This document shows, one piece after another, positions 35,263-45,761 of a stretch of 64,000 nucleotides of DNA (the first letter of the stretch is position 1; every line of letters begins with the position of its first letter). The notes under the pieces were generated by a model. That model was given only the letters and a program-made list of their open reading frames with translations. It made no database searches and was not told where the DNA came from. A program made the translations under genes and the position numbers. Source of the stretch: Mercurialis annua (taxonomy: Eukaryota > Streptophyta > Magnoliopsida > Malpighiales > Euphorbiaceae); the NCBI RefSeq assembly GCF_937616625.2, contig NC_065577.1:24937501-25001500 (forward strand). Direction: 5' to 3'.

Positions 35263-36346
35263 CACCCGAGGTCTCGGTCTTATATCGATGCCGTACCATT
35301 AGGTCTTGGTCTTACTCTTATGCCGCACCTTTATACCGGGGTCTTGATATTATATAGATGTTTCTTCGCCCCTATGATTACACGTTGTAAAAGAGTTAAG
35401 TCAAAGCAAATATTCATAGCATTATTCTAATCATGTACCATTTAAGCATGGCAAGTTCTACCGAGTCACTATATAATAAATTAAGCTCCTCGTCTCGTCA
35501 TATGTCACCATGCAAATCAAAATAGTCATGGCAAGAAAAATTGATACAGCATAATATTTTAATAATCTCTGAATCAATTTATCAGTACGTGTGGACTCCA
35601 CTTCCAACATGCTCATTTGAATAGTATACAGGTAGTAGCCATTATTAGCAAGACAACACAAATGTGTATGCATGTCAAATTGAAAAAGGTACTCGTTCTA
35701 CAAACCATAGACTAATCAGCTAGCCCCAAAGCATGTGAATACACAAAATATTTAAAATATGCAGCATAATTTATCACAGTTAAACCACCTTTAGGAATTT
35801 TTTAAAAATAATTCACTAGATTATCTGAACTAATAACAAGTAACTTGATAATTATATACCGTGTAAAACGGATAACAAGAATTGTGCTTTCTGCTCTTTA
35901 GGCACTTTTGCCGGTTTCATTTACTTCTCGGCATCTTAGTTGTTCACGTATACACAAGAAATTGAATGTCCAGACTATCTAAGTGAACAATGGCATATTC
36001 TCTAACTTTTCTTGGGACCTGTTTCTAAATTATTTTAACTTTGAATGATAAATATTTTTTAACAGAAGCATGGACATATCATAATTGTTCTATAGTGGCA
36101 TGGCAAATTGAAGATAAAAATTGCACAGCTCATCAAGTATTTGTGGCCCAGAAAACTACTTGTTTACCCTTTACCCCTCTTGAAAAAATTAGGGTCATCT
36201 GATCAAAGTTTACAACTGACGATTTAAAGTCTCAAACATATGTATCGTTCATGTGCTAAACGGGTTTAAAAGACCTCTTATAGTTGTAGTTGGACAGTTG
36301 ATATCTTTCTCAGTGTCGGCACTATGGTTGTTCTATATCAAATAAA
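35263..36346. other. Outer-element interior without a recognised gene
   Basis: This is AT-rich sequence between the minisatellite and the nested LARD. Short open frames exist (for example 35458-35673 on the minus strand, 71 codons), but I recognise no domain and they look like chance. It probably belongs to the outer element, because it continues after the nested insertion at 43092. Confidence 0.6.
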
Positions 36347-36351
36347 GCTAC
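36347..36351. repeat. Left target-site duplication of the nested LARD
   Basis: GCTAC precedes the TGATAGG terminus and ACTAC follows the right terminus at 43087-43091. Four of five bases match, fitting an old 5-bp duplication with one later change. Confidence 0.65.
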
Positions 36352-36748
36352 TGATAGGAGTAAAATACTCCTATGTATTCTAGTTGTTTTTCGTAAGCTT
36401 TTACGTGTTTCACCATGCTTTTTGGTTGCTTTGTATACCTTATTGCGTGTGTGTGTGCTATAAGGAAAATGGAGCGAAACGGAGTCCTTTTGGCCTAAAA
36501 GATGGAAGAATCAATGAATCAAAGAAAGGGTGACGTCTTGGAACAAATAGATCCCAAATCCACATTTGAGCTAGAGGCTTCTAAAGAGTTTGTGTTCTTT
36601 ATAAGAAATGGAGTAGACATCCTAAGCTTTCCAGGGGTTCAAGAACCAACTCATTTGGACGTTTCTACATCAAGGTACGAAGGTCTGAAGTTATCAATTG
36701 TGCAGTAAAAAATCAAGAGAGCTCGATCAAGCTCCCCACTTATGGGGA

Positions 36749-36849
36749 GGGCTCGATCGAGCCCATAGGTAAAAAATGGACAGGGAACTTGCGAGAAATG
36801 AAGGGCTCGATCGAGCCCTTCCTCATAAGTGAAGGGCTCGATCGAGCCC
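36749..36849 (+). repeat. GGGCTCGATCGAGCCC palindrome cluster, 5' LTR
   Basis: Three perfect 16-bp palindromes lie at 36749-36764, 36803-36818 and 36834-36849. Decayed versions sit just outside (36719-36733 and about 36874-36889). All are upstream of the TATA box, in the U3 region where enhancers or promoter-binding sites usually lie. A role as a binding site for a dimeric regulator is only inference. Confidence 0.85.
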
Positions 36850-37006
36850 TAGTGAGCCCTTCCTCATAAGTGAAGGGCTCAATAGAGCCCTAGTGAAAAA
36901 TGTGGATGGGAGGTCAAATTGGAAAGAAACAAGACTTACGACCACTTCCACTTTTGGCTAGACACAACGTGTACATGGTTGTCTTTATTTCCTCCTTTGT
37001 ATTTCC

Positions 37007-37015
37007 TATATAAGG
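37007..37015 (+). promoter_or_regulatory. TATA box of the LARD 5' LTR
   Basis: TATATAAGG followed by CACCTTATCTCC is conserved in the right LTR at 42147-42155 while surrounding bases differ. Its location after the palindrome cluster fits the U3/R boundary region. Confidence 0.6.
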
Positions 37016-37980
37016 CACCTTATCTCCAAATTAGGTATAGACTTCATATAGAACATTTCACATACTTTTTAGTTGTCTCTTTTAGTTAGGAGTATAGTAG
37101 TTTTAGGGTTTTGGGCCTCCATCTTTTCCACCATTGTTGTTGTATTGGAGCTTTATGATTTTTGTTGAACAAGAGTTATCAATTAATACAAGTCATTATT
37201 GTTGATTTAATTCTTCCAAGTAAGTATTTCTTCACAATGATTTCAATTTGCTTAGTAGTTATTAGTGATGTTTAGCATGTTTGGCTAAACCCCCATGTTT
37301 TGGGGTTGATATGAACTCTTAATTGTTGCTTTGAATGGATTTGTATGTATGGGTTGAATAACATGTTTTAATCATTATTCTTAATGCTTAATTTAGATTG
37401 ATCTCCTAAAGCATGATTAGTGTTTGTTTAATGCTTAATTTAGATTGATCTCCTAGATAGACATATGTGATTAGAAGATTAAATCATAACACCGCGAGAG
37501 CGGGTTAGGGATTAGGTAGCCATTAAGTTGGATTAGTCATTGCTTGTTGTTTTAGGTTTAGTATCACGAGAGTGAGTTAAGCTTTAATTGGTTACTCAAT
37601 AGGTGGTTTTGTTGTTGTTTGAGGCTTGAGAGAGCGGGAACGATGCATTAGAAACAACTCGGTTCTTGTTGAATGCCATGATGTCATTTTCGTTTATTGC
37701 AATTTTAATTAGCTAGTATCAACCCCTAGGCGCTTTAATTATTGTTTTTAATCCTTTAATCAATTAGTTGTTCAATTGTTATTTGATTTATAATTTAATT
37801 ATTGTTTGCTTGAGTTTAATTCCGTAGTGTTAATTGAACAACCCAATTACTCGTTGCTTTCCGAATTGAATTTGAAGATCTTCTTCGCTCACTTTAAATT
37901 TCTCATCCATGTGGGTTCGACAACCCGGACTTACAGTCCACTCTATTACAAGTTGGTGAGTAAAATTACCAACAAGTTTT

Positions 37981-37998
37981 TGGCGCCGTTTTCGGGGA
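37981..37998 (+). other. Primer-binding site of the LARD
   Basis: TGGCGCCGTTTTCGGGGA lies six bases after the LTR end. It closely resembles the tRNA-Asp type PBS common in Athila-like and related plant Ty3/gypsy elements, with a couple of mismatches to the usual form. Confidence 0.75.
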
Positions 37999-38197
37999 GG
38001 AGGTTGCGTTTAATTGATTGAAATTATTTTGAAATTCGGTTGAGTTAGCCTTATTTTCTTTTTTTATTTTATTGTTCATTTTTGCTTTTTCGTGGTTTAC
38101 GCTCGGTGTTCTTGTTTGTGGTTGTGCAGGAAATTTGTGTGTTTGTTGGTTTATCTTCAAATATTAGTTTCATGGTGAATCTATTTAGGCGAAAGTA

Positions 38198-39340
38198 ATG
38201 GCATGGGATCCAAATTTTGAGATTTGTGGGGATTTTAGTCATACCGGAGCCGAGTGTCCTGCACTCTATAATTGGAATGACCATGTCAATTATGTGGGTG
38301 ATCAATGGCAAGATAATGACCCTTATTCCGACATGTATGATCCGGGGTGGTACAACCCTTTAAACTTTGGTTGGGACAACAATTGAGAGAACTTCAATGA
38401 AAACTTGAATTTAAACTCAAGTTATCACCCATATCGAAACAAATGGGACTTCAACTCCAATTTTGGCGATGAACCACAACAACCACCTAGTTTTCAACAA
38501 TGTGAGCGTTGTAGAAATTTTTGCCATAGCGTAAGCGATTGCCCCGGGTTTAATCAAGTTTTGAATGAGGAGAACTTCAATGCTTATTTTGAGTACAACG
38601 TTGAGCAAGCGGTTTCTGCCAAAGCCAAAGAAGTAACTGCACTCCCAAACACTTGTGGGATTTGTTGGAAATTTGGCCACACCGGAGGCGATTGCCCCAT
38701 ACTTATTCAAACTTTGGATGATCAACATGACAAGAGACCCATGGAAGTTAAGGATGAGCTAAGTGCTAGGGAGGAAGTGATAATTGAGGTTGAAGCTCCT
38801 AATATTAGACCTCCACCTCCACCTCCTTATGTACCAAAAGTTTCTTTTCCGAGTCGACTCAAGAAGACACCGGACAACCAAAAGGGATTACTAGCCGAAT
38901 TTGAAGCTACTCCAACACAACATGCCATGGCTATATATTTGGAAGATGATGGTGCTTTAGTAGAACATCCTCCCACAAAGGTTCACATAGAGATCGAAAA
39001 GGAAAAGTGTGAGGATGTTGAACTTGAAGCTCAAATTTCCAAGCCACTTACTTGTCCCAAGAGCTTAAATGAGGAAAGTGAGGAGAAATTTGGTATTACG
39101 ATACTCAACGAGGAATTCAACAAATCCTTTGATTATAAAGAACCATACTTAGAGGGATTTCATTCCGAGTATGATGGAAAGAATACCAAGTATATGAAGA
39201 TGCTTCATACTCCTCATGTTCATTATTTTAGAGTGCCAGTATACTTCATATCACATGAGCTTTATTTGAAGGAGCCAACAAGGAAAAACAGGGAGAAGAT
39301 GCTTCCAAGACGGCTCCCGCATGTTAGGTTGTATTTTTAA
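38198..39340 (+). pseudogene. gag-like ORF with zinc-knuckle motifs, broken by an in-frame TGA
   Basis: Starting at ATG 38198, one frame runs to 39340 and is interrupted only by TGA at 38384-38386. The downstream part (38387-39340) is open for 317 codons and has no ATG at its beginning. Three related Cys/His motifs are visible. The first (C10, H15, C20 counting from 38198) has lost its leading Cys. The second (Cys codons at 38501, 38510 and 38540) and the third (38654, 38663 and 38693) are full CX2CX4HX4C. A proline tract (about 38812-38830) and an FPSRLKK-like linker follow, as in Athila-type gag/protease regions. There is no protease active site. The TGA may be a mutation or, less likely, a read-through point. 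The role would be RNA binding and particle assembly, inferred from family resemblance. Confidence 0.7.
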
Positions 39341-39385
39341 CAACCTTACGCGAAGAGTCTAACTTTGGACTCTAACTAAAGCGCG

Positions 39386-39404
39386 CTCGGGAGGCAATCC
39401 CGAG
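39386..39404 (+). promoter_or_regulatory. Post-gag hairpin CTCGGGA-ggcaa-TCCCGAG
   Basis: A perfect 7-bp stem with a 5-nt GGCAA loop lies 45 bp after the ORF stop. A GGGAGGCAACCC-like hairpin after the coding region is a recurrent feature of Athila-type elements as I recall them. Its function is not known to me. Confidence 0.6.
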
Positions 39405-39568
39405 TGGTTCGATTTCTTACTTTTGTTTCTTTATTTTTTTGATTTTTAGCTTTTGAACTTATGTTTTGAGTATTTTAGTTTATGTTCAAGTTAATGCCGG
39501 GTATGTTTTGTTTGTGGTGTGTTACAATTTCGGTGAAAGGAGAAATTTTCTGTTTCAATTAAGCATGA

Positions 39569-39700
39569 GGGCTCGATCGAGCCCTTCCTCACTTATGAGG
39601 GGCTCGATCGAGCCCCATGAACAAATTTAAACAAAAAATTGTTCAAAGAGGGGCTCGATCAAGCCCCACACTTAAAACGAAGGGCTCGATCGAGCCATGC
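39569..39700 (+). repeat. GGGCTCGATCGAGCCC palindrome cluster in the LARD interior
   Basis: A perfect 16-bp palindrome lies at 39569-39584 and an extended 18-bp version (GGGGCTCGATCGAGCCCC) at 39599-39616. Two slightly decayed copies follow at about 39652-39667 and 39680-39694. The same motif and spacer words (TCCTCACTTATGAGG) occur in the LTR U3, so the motif block is shared between LTR and interior. Confidence 0.85.
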
Positions 39701-39930
39701 TTACAAGGGGGAGTTTGAAGTGTTTTTTGAAAGGGCGGGCATATAGATTGGTGAAGTGGCATCATCTCAACCTTTCAAATTCAAAATTCAAGCCATCTCT
39801 ACACTTCTTCTTCTTTAAGTCAAATTCCAACCACCACCCTACACCATCTCCGGAACCCCCAACATTTGACTAGCTAGATTTGCATTCTCTAACTCTATCT
39901 CATACAATTTCATATTTTATTTTATTTCTT

Positions 39931-39964
39931 GCTTAGAGACTAAGCTAGGAATAGTGTGAGGAGG
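39931..39964 (+). other. Internal hairpin plus PPT-like AGTGTGAGGAGG
   Basis: A 6-bp hairpin (GCTTAG, 3-nt loop, CTAAGC) is followed by AGTGTGAGGAGG at 39953-39964. The same layout, hairpin then the identical 12-mer, lies directly before the 3' LTR at 41452-41488. It may be an internal or duplicated polypurine tract. A 78-codon hydrophobic frame starting at the following GTG (39956-40192) has no ATG and I do not call it a gene. Confidence 0.6.
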
Positions 39965-40192
39965 GTTGTGAAATTGTATCTCGCTTTATCTTATGTTTTT
40001 ATCGCTTTATGTTCATTTATTGTATGTTTCTGTTGTTTGTGTCTAGTTGTGTTAGGTTGTTTTGAGTCACCTCAAGCACGAAATCTTTGGCTTTGGATTG
40101 TTGTAAGCATGATTAGTGGCCTTGGTGTACTTTTGAAAATTTGTCAACGGATGTTATTTCCGATCAATGAAGTCATCAAATGTGTTTTCTAG

Positions 40193-41450
40193 TTTAATCA
40201 ATCAAATGTTGATGCTTGCCTAATGAGATGCAATTTGTATGACATGCTTCAATGAGATTAGGGTGAATTCAATTAGTTGGTTGTTGTGATTTCGACATTT
40301 TCTTAGTTACTTAACGCTGATGCATGACGTGTGCTTTAAATTGTAAAAAATTTCTCATTTTGCAATTTTAGGCATGATTGGCATGTGTTCAAAGGAGTTA
40401 AGTATTTGACATGACACCACTTTTATTTGAGCGTTTGTTAAGCCTAATTGTTTTTGGTGAGTGTCGTTTGCATGCTAAATTCCTAAAACTTGCTCGGTGT
40501 TCGTTCGAGACTATATGGTTGAGTGTCAATAGCTAAATGAGTATGGCATTAGGACTACCCCATTTTTGAATAAGACCACTTTAAAAGCCTACCATTCACC
40601 CTTAGATTTCACCATTTGAGCCTAAACCTTTCCTCGACATACACAAATTACTAACATTTAACTTTCAACATTTTAACTCTTTAAACACCCAAATTTGACT
40701 TGAATAACTTCAGTTGAGAAGAATGAGACACTAGCTTGATGATTACAAAGAAAAGTGAACAAGTTTCTAAGAGAAAATTTTCCTTAAGAAAAAGAAAAGT
40801 AAAAGAAAGAAAGAATAAAAAAAAATGAAAAAAAAAGAAAGAAAATTTGATTTATTATGAATAAAGGCATAAAAAAGAAAGTTTACAAGTGAGGAAAATT
40901 CCGAGCTAGGTCGAAAGTGCATTATAAGTTAGTTGTTCAAGTCAAATTTTAGCCAATTATCCAAATGTACCTACCCCTAACCCCTAGCCAAGTTACAACC
41001 CTTACATAAATCCATATGATAGTTGTTGAATACCGAACTAAGTAGTGGAGTTCGGGACAAAGAGTAAGCTTATGGTGAATTTTCACGTATTTTGAGCTTT
41101 ATTGTATACCCGAAACACTTGTGTGTTGGAGCGACATCTTGTGAGATTTCATTGCTTTTGCTTGATACCTATGAATAATATGCCATGATTTGCCATTTCT
41201 TTTTGGACCAAAGTGTGCATTTCCCGTAGATGATTCTAACTTCGAGATTTTTTGACACGACGCCATATCAATAGTATCCTCAATGTCATTGGATTATGTC
41301 ATTATAATTGCATTCATCATTTGTTTGCGCCGCTTTTGGTTGTTAATGCTAGATGGTTGTATTTGTGTCTTCAGTGATTGGGATTTCGGTCGTTGCCATT
41401 TGTTCATAGTCACCAAGGTTGTTAATGCTGCATTGATAGTGAGATTCATT
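40193..41450 (+). other. LARD interior without a recognised gene
   Basis: This is AT-rich, non-coding-looking sequence. It contains a purine-only low-complexity tract (A/G) at about 40786-40856. A 66-codon frame at 41283-41483 runs into the PPT and shows no domain. I see no envelope or pol remnant. Confidence 0.6.
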
Positions 41451-41451
41451 T

Positions 41452-41490
41452 CTTGCTTGTGGACAAGCAAGGATTTAGTGTGAGGAGGTT
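41452..41490 (+). other. Hairpin and polypurine tract before the LARD 3' LTR
   Basis: CTTGCTT and AAGCAAG (41452-41458 and 41465-41471) form a perfect 7-bp stem. AGTGTGAGGAGGTT then leads into TGATAGG of the 3' LTR. The tract is less purely purine than typical PPTs but sits exactly at the LTR edge. Confidence 0.65.
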
Positions 41491-43086
41491 TGATAGGAGT
41501 AAAATACTCCTATGTATTCTAGTTGTTTTCCGTACGCTTTTACGTGTTTCACCATGCTTTTATGGTTGCTTTGTATACCTTACTACGTGTGTGTGTGTGC
41601 TATAGGGAAAATGAAGCAAAACGGAGTCCTTTTGGCCTAAAAGATGGAAGAATCAACGAATCAAATAAAGGGCGAAGTCTTGGAACAAAACGATGCCGAA
41701 AGCACATTTGAGAATCTGACCCTGCTGCACTAATTTAAGATTTTGGATTCGTTAGAGGCTTCGAAAGAGTTTGTGTTCTTCATAAGAAAGGGAGTAGACA
41801 TCCTACGCTTTCCAGGGGTTCAAAAACCAACTCATTTGGACATTTCTACATCGAATTATGTAGGTTTCAAGTTAGCAATTGTGCAGCAGAAAATCAAGAG
41901 AGCTCGATCGAGCTCCCCACTTATGGGGAGGGCTCAATTGAGCCCTTTGGCAAAAAATGAGCTGGGAACTTGCGAGAAATGAAGGGCTCGATCGAGCCCT
42001 TCTTTTTAAGTGAAGGGCTCGATCGAGCCCTAGTGAAAAATGTGGCTGGGAGCTCAAATTGGAAAGAAACAAGACATGAGACCACTTCCACTTTTGGCTA
42101 GACACAACTTCTACATGGTTGTCTTTATTTCCTCCCTTGAATTGCCTATATAAGGCACCTTATCTCCAAATTAGAAATATACTTCATATAGAATATTTCA
42201 CCTACTTTTTAGTTGTTTCTCTTAGTTAGGAGTAGAGTAGTTTTAGGGTTTTGGACCTCCATCTTTTCCACCATTGTCGTGGTGTTGGAGCTTTATGATT
42301 TGTGTTGAACAAGAGTTATCTATTAATAGAAGTTTTTATTGTTAATTTAATTCTTCCAATTAAGTATTTATTCACTATGATTTCTATTTGCTTAGTAGTT
42401 ATTAGTGATGTTTAGCATGTTTTCCTAAATCGCCATGTTTGGGGGTTGATATGAACTCTTAAATGTTGCTTTGAATGGATTTGTATGTATGGCTTGAATT
42501 ACATGTTTTAATCATTATTCTTAATGCTTGTTTTAGATTGATCTCCTAAAGCATGGTCAGTGTTTGTTTAATGCATTGAGAGATGGTTAAATAGATAGAC
42601 ATATGTGATTAGAAGCTTAAGTCATAACACCGCGAGAGCGGGTAAGGGATTTGGTAGCTATTTTGTTGGATTAAGCATTGCTTGTTGTTTAATTGATTAG
42701 GCTTAGTATCACGAGAATAAGTTAAGCTTTAAATGGTTGTTCAATAGGTGGTTTTGTTGTTTTTTGAGGCTCGAAAGAGCGGGAACAATGCTTTAGAAAC
42801 AACTCGGTTCTTGTTAAATGTCATGATGTTCATTTTTGTTTATTGCAATGTTAATTAGCTAGTATCAACCCCTAGGGGCTTTTAATTATTGTTTTTAATC
42901 CATTAATTAATTAGTTGTTCAATTGTTATTTGTTTTATAGGTTAATTGAACAACCCAATTACTCGTTGCTTTCCGAATTTAATTTCAAGATCGACTTCGC
43001 TCACTTTAAACCTCTCATCCCTGTGGGTTTGATAACCCGTACTTATAGTCCACTCTATTATAAGATGGTGAGTAAAATTAGCAACA
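41491..43086 (+). repeat. 3' LTR of the LARD
   Basis: This copy of 36352-37974 starts TGATAGGAG and ends GCAACA. It has the terminal hairpin, the TATA box (42147-42155) and two perfect GGGCTCGATCGAGCCC palindromes (41994-42009 and 42025-42040). Near 41712 it carries about 40 bp not present in the 5' LTR. The central part also differs by several short indels. Confidence 0.9.
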
Positions 43087-43091
43087 ACTAC
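43087..43091. repeat. Right target-site duplication of the LARD
   Basis: ACTAC follows the CA end of the 3' LTR and pairs with GCTAC at 36347-36351 with one mismatch. Confidence 0.6.
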
Positions 43092-45693
43092 CGAGTAAAA
43101 TTGAACCAATTGGTCAAAACCACATACAAAATTAAGCTAAGAGCACAAGAAATTTCTTTTCGTGATATACCCATGTAGAAACGAAATCAAAGAGAAATCA
43201 AATCAAGTAGTGACCATTCTAAACTCTAAGTCTCAATATTTCATCATCAATGCATAAAGGCAAATTATTAATCAAGCCACGTGTATCTCAAATTTATTAT
43301 AATTATGAAGCTTTCCTTGGTCATTCTTTCCAATGCAGCCATGTCAAAATCTTGAACAAATGGGAAAGCAAAATCCCCCAAAAAGAAAATAACTCATTAG
43401 TCTAAACTTCACGTGGCATCTAGCACTATCATATTCACATTTAATTGTCTATTAAAAAGGCCACTGAAAATTCAAAAAAAAAAAAAAAGGCCACTGAAAC
43501 AAATTGAAAATGAAAAAATGTATACATGTCACGTAAAAAATAACAAACAGATTGTTCTGCTACCATGTTATAGGCCTCTCAAGAAATGTTCACGTCATAA
43601 ATCAAAACTTTGACTCTGGTAAGTATGATTTGAATATAAAATCATAATTCAATTCATGCCTATACAATATATTTCATTGGCTGTACAATTAACTAGTTAT
43701 TGTAATCATCAAAAAATAACATGAGTACGCTTCCAAAAATCATAGAAGCATTTAACAAACATTTCATTGCATACCCTCTACGATGATGCTAAAGCCTCAT
43801 GTTCTCAAAACACCTTGTCCTGTCATTTTGCTGTCTCTAAGTTGTCATGCTCTCAGCACACCTCGGGTGAGGAGGATCATTTGTCTGAATTTTATTCTTG
43901 CTTACATTGATAATTACTTTTTGAACTTGTTTCATGCCTTAAATAGCTTACTTGACTTCTAAACTTGAACTTGGATCCACAAATTCAGACTTTTAGCCTT
44001 ATGAAGTTCACATTTGACATCGTTTAAAAGAGATTGACTGATTTTGAGGAATCCTAATAATCACCTATGATTGTTGGCCAATTTCGAAAATACTCAATTG
44101 AAAAAACTCATCCATGTTAAATCATTAAAAATACTCAACCAGAGATAAGCAATTGCATTTCATACTTGGTATAAGAATACATGACGATCATCTCAATTGA
44201 TTTTGCTAATAAACATTTCATTCATCTATTATCTTGCTTAACTAGGGTATACCTTAATCAGGAAACTAAGCCATTCAAATCATGAAATTATAGCTGATAA
44301 ATAATAGCCCACAAATTTAACTGAATCATGTACCTCGTTCTTTAGCTGATTAGTTTACCTTGGTCGCTTGTTGCTATGCACGTAAGTGTGTTTCCGTTGC
44401 TATGCAAACGATGCTCGCTTTCTTTTCAAAACGATTAGCGAGTATGTACTAGATTGTTTGAACTGCCGTAGTCAAGATGTCTAATGCAATTGATGCTTCT
44501 TTTGAGGCCAAAGACAGTTAAGATAAAACTGCCAAAAATAAATGTATGCAGACAGTTATTAGCACATATAGAACTAGATAGAGTTTTTTGGAGTCTTCGA
44601 TGCAAAATTAGAACAGTCTGGTGAATACGACTAAGAGAAATACTGAGATTTCTGTTCACAGATTGAAGATGAGAGCATTAATGATCGTTGTTCAAATATT
44701 AGGCATGTATATATCTTAAAGGCTCAATCTAGTAACAATCAAGATATTTTCAAAGTGTTTTCCAAATGGTGGTACTGTAAATCATTAAATATATTGCTTC
44801 CACTGAGAATGAATTGAGAAACAAGAGATTAAACACTTATCTTTTGCGCTTTCCATTTTGAACCATGCAGTAACCATTGATGTCGAAGAAGCTTTATTTC
44901 TTTGAGGCATATTATCAAACACTTTCCTTGCGTCCATTGAAAACCTATCTTCTTTTCATAATGGGTTTGGTTCGACCCATGAATCCCGAACCTAGTGCTG
45001 TCAACTTCATTTACACACTCAAAGGGTACAACCCGGAGTCCTTCTAGCCGGAGCTCAAGTGCAAAGACTTAGACCTTTGGAAATTTTTATCTCCTCGTGC
45101 ACTTTTGTTGGAGGAATATCATTGCTCTTCGATTTACTATGGGCGAAGATGTCACCAGCGAGAAAACATAGCCTTCAACTTTGCTTTGATGTGAAAAACC
45201 ATTTTTCAATAGTTTATGGAGAGAAAGTTTTAAAGAAAAGAAGACTTAGCTTATTCGATTTTGAGGTTGAAATCAGAGAGCATTTACATGTTTTCATCTC
45301 AAGAAAAACACATCGCCGGATCTTCTATTTTCCAGTATACCCATTAAAATAATTCTAGGTCTGTGTTATTACCTGTCCTTAGCATAATACATCTAGAGAT
45401 CAACACCAGCCGGGCCTTTCAAGTGCTCTTTTAGGATCATTCACACAGGTTTCGTTCCTGCAAAAACCCATTGTCCGCAAACACCCGAGGACGATTCTCT
45501 ATTATTTTGGGATAAAACCACCCGAGCATCGAAAGAGATCTCCGATGCCTAATGATTTTTCATTTTTCAGCAACCAGCTAGAACCATTTCTTCCATTTCA
45601 AGACATCTCTGTTTTTTGAGAATGGCGGAGGATCTATCTTTTCTTTACCCAATCATCAATCAACAATAACCAGCGGGCAAATAGGAAAAATGA
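43092..45693. other. Outer-element interior (PBS side), no recognised gene
   Basis: This is the continuation of the outer element after the LARD. It is AT-rich with a short A15 run near 43473 flanked by GGCCACTGAAA repeats. Frames such as 44435-44659 (minus) and 45059-45352 (plus, no ATG context) show no known domain. Because the element is on the minus strand, this is its 5' leader side where gag would be expected. No gag-like protein is visible. Confidence 0.6.
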
Positions 45694-45711
45694 TTCCCAT
45701 AGACGGCGCCA
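45694..45711 (-). other. Primer-binding site of the outer element
   Basis: On the minus strand TGGCGCCGTCTATGGGAA starts two bases inside the LTR edge (45714). The TGGCGCC start is the usual plant gypsy form. Which tRNA is used is not certain from memory. The site fixes the element's orientation as minus. Confidence 0.7.
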
Positions 45712-45713
45712 AG

Positions 45714-45761
45714 TGATAAATCACCAAAACGGACCAGAGCTCCGGGCGTTCGCTTCGACGC
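45714..45761 (-). repeat. Outer-element 5' LTR, fragment 1 (left of the Tekay insertion)
   Basis: TGATAAATCACCAAAACGG matches the start of the left LTR at 33044. The fragment stops after GACGC, where the Tekay element begins, and the match continues at 57048. The 53 bp present in the left LTR at about 33071-33123 are absent here. Confidence 0.85.
45757..45761. repeat. Left target-site duplication of the Tekay element
   Basis: GACGC lies directly before TGTAATATCCC and is repeated exactly at 57043-57047 after the element's CA end. Confidence 0.92.

Larger units (their letters stand above)
36352..37974 (+). repeat. 5' LTR of the LARD
   Basis: It begins TGATAGGAG and ends CCAACA. It opens with a perfect 9-bp inverted repeat (ATAGGAGTA, 3-nt loop, TACTCCTAT at 36354-36374). 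A block with several GGGCTCGATCGAGCCC palindromes follows (36749-36850), then a TATATAAGG box (37007-37015) and a long AT-rich downstream part. An ORF-like stretch at 36502-36708 has a divergent partner in the right LTR and is not a gene. Confidence 0.9.
36352..43086 (+). mobile_element. Athila-like non-autonomous LTR retrotransposon (LARD type)
   Basis: The element is 6.7 kb with LTRs of about 1.6 kb (36352-37974 and 41491-43086). A PBS TGGCGCCGTTTTCGGGGA lies just inside the left LTR, and a PPT-like AGTGTGAGGAGGTT just before the right one. Orientation is plus. The PBS, the gag-like ORF with CX2CX4HX4C motifs and a proline-rich FPSRLKK linker, and the GGGAGGCAATCCC hairpin after it all resemble Athila-lineage elements. 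No protease, RT, RNase H or integrase was found in the 3.5-kb interior, so it would need helper proteins. LTRs differ by several percent plus indels. It is nested in the outer element. Confidence 0.85.

Noticed and set aside
34969..35430. Overlapping open frames on both strands
   Set aside because: They translate the 18-19-bp minisatellite in different frames and have no domain or codon signal.
36502..36708. 68-codon ORF in the LARD 5' LTR and its partner at 41743-41982
   Set aside because: Both lie in LTR U3 sequence and run into the palindrome cluster. The two copies differ by indels that change the frame context.
39956..40192. Small hydrophobic protein, possible envelope-like remnant of the LARD
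   Set aside because: The frame opens at GTG directly after an in-frame TAA, has no ATG, and overlaps the hairpin/PPT-like module. Hydrophobicity alone is weak in AT-rich DNA.
44435..45352. Possible host genes (74 and 97 codons) in the outer-element interior
   Set aside because: No domain, no conserved motif, and they lie inside the retroelement. The lengths are ordinary for chance in AT-rich DNA.
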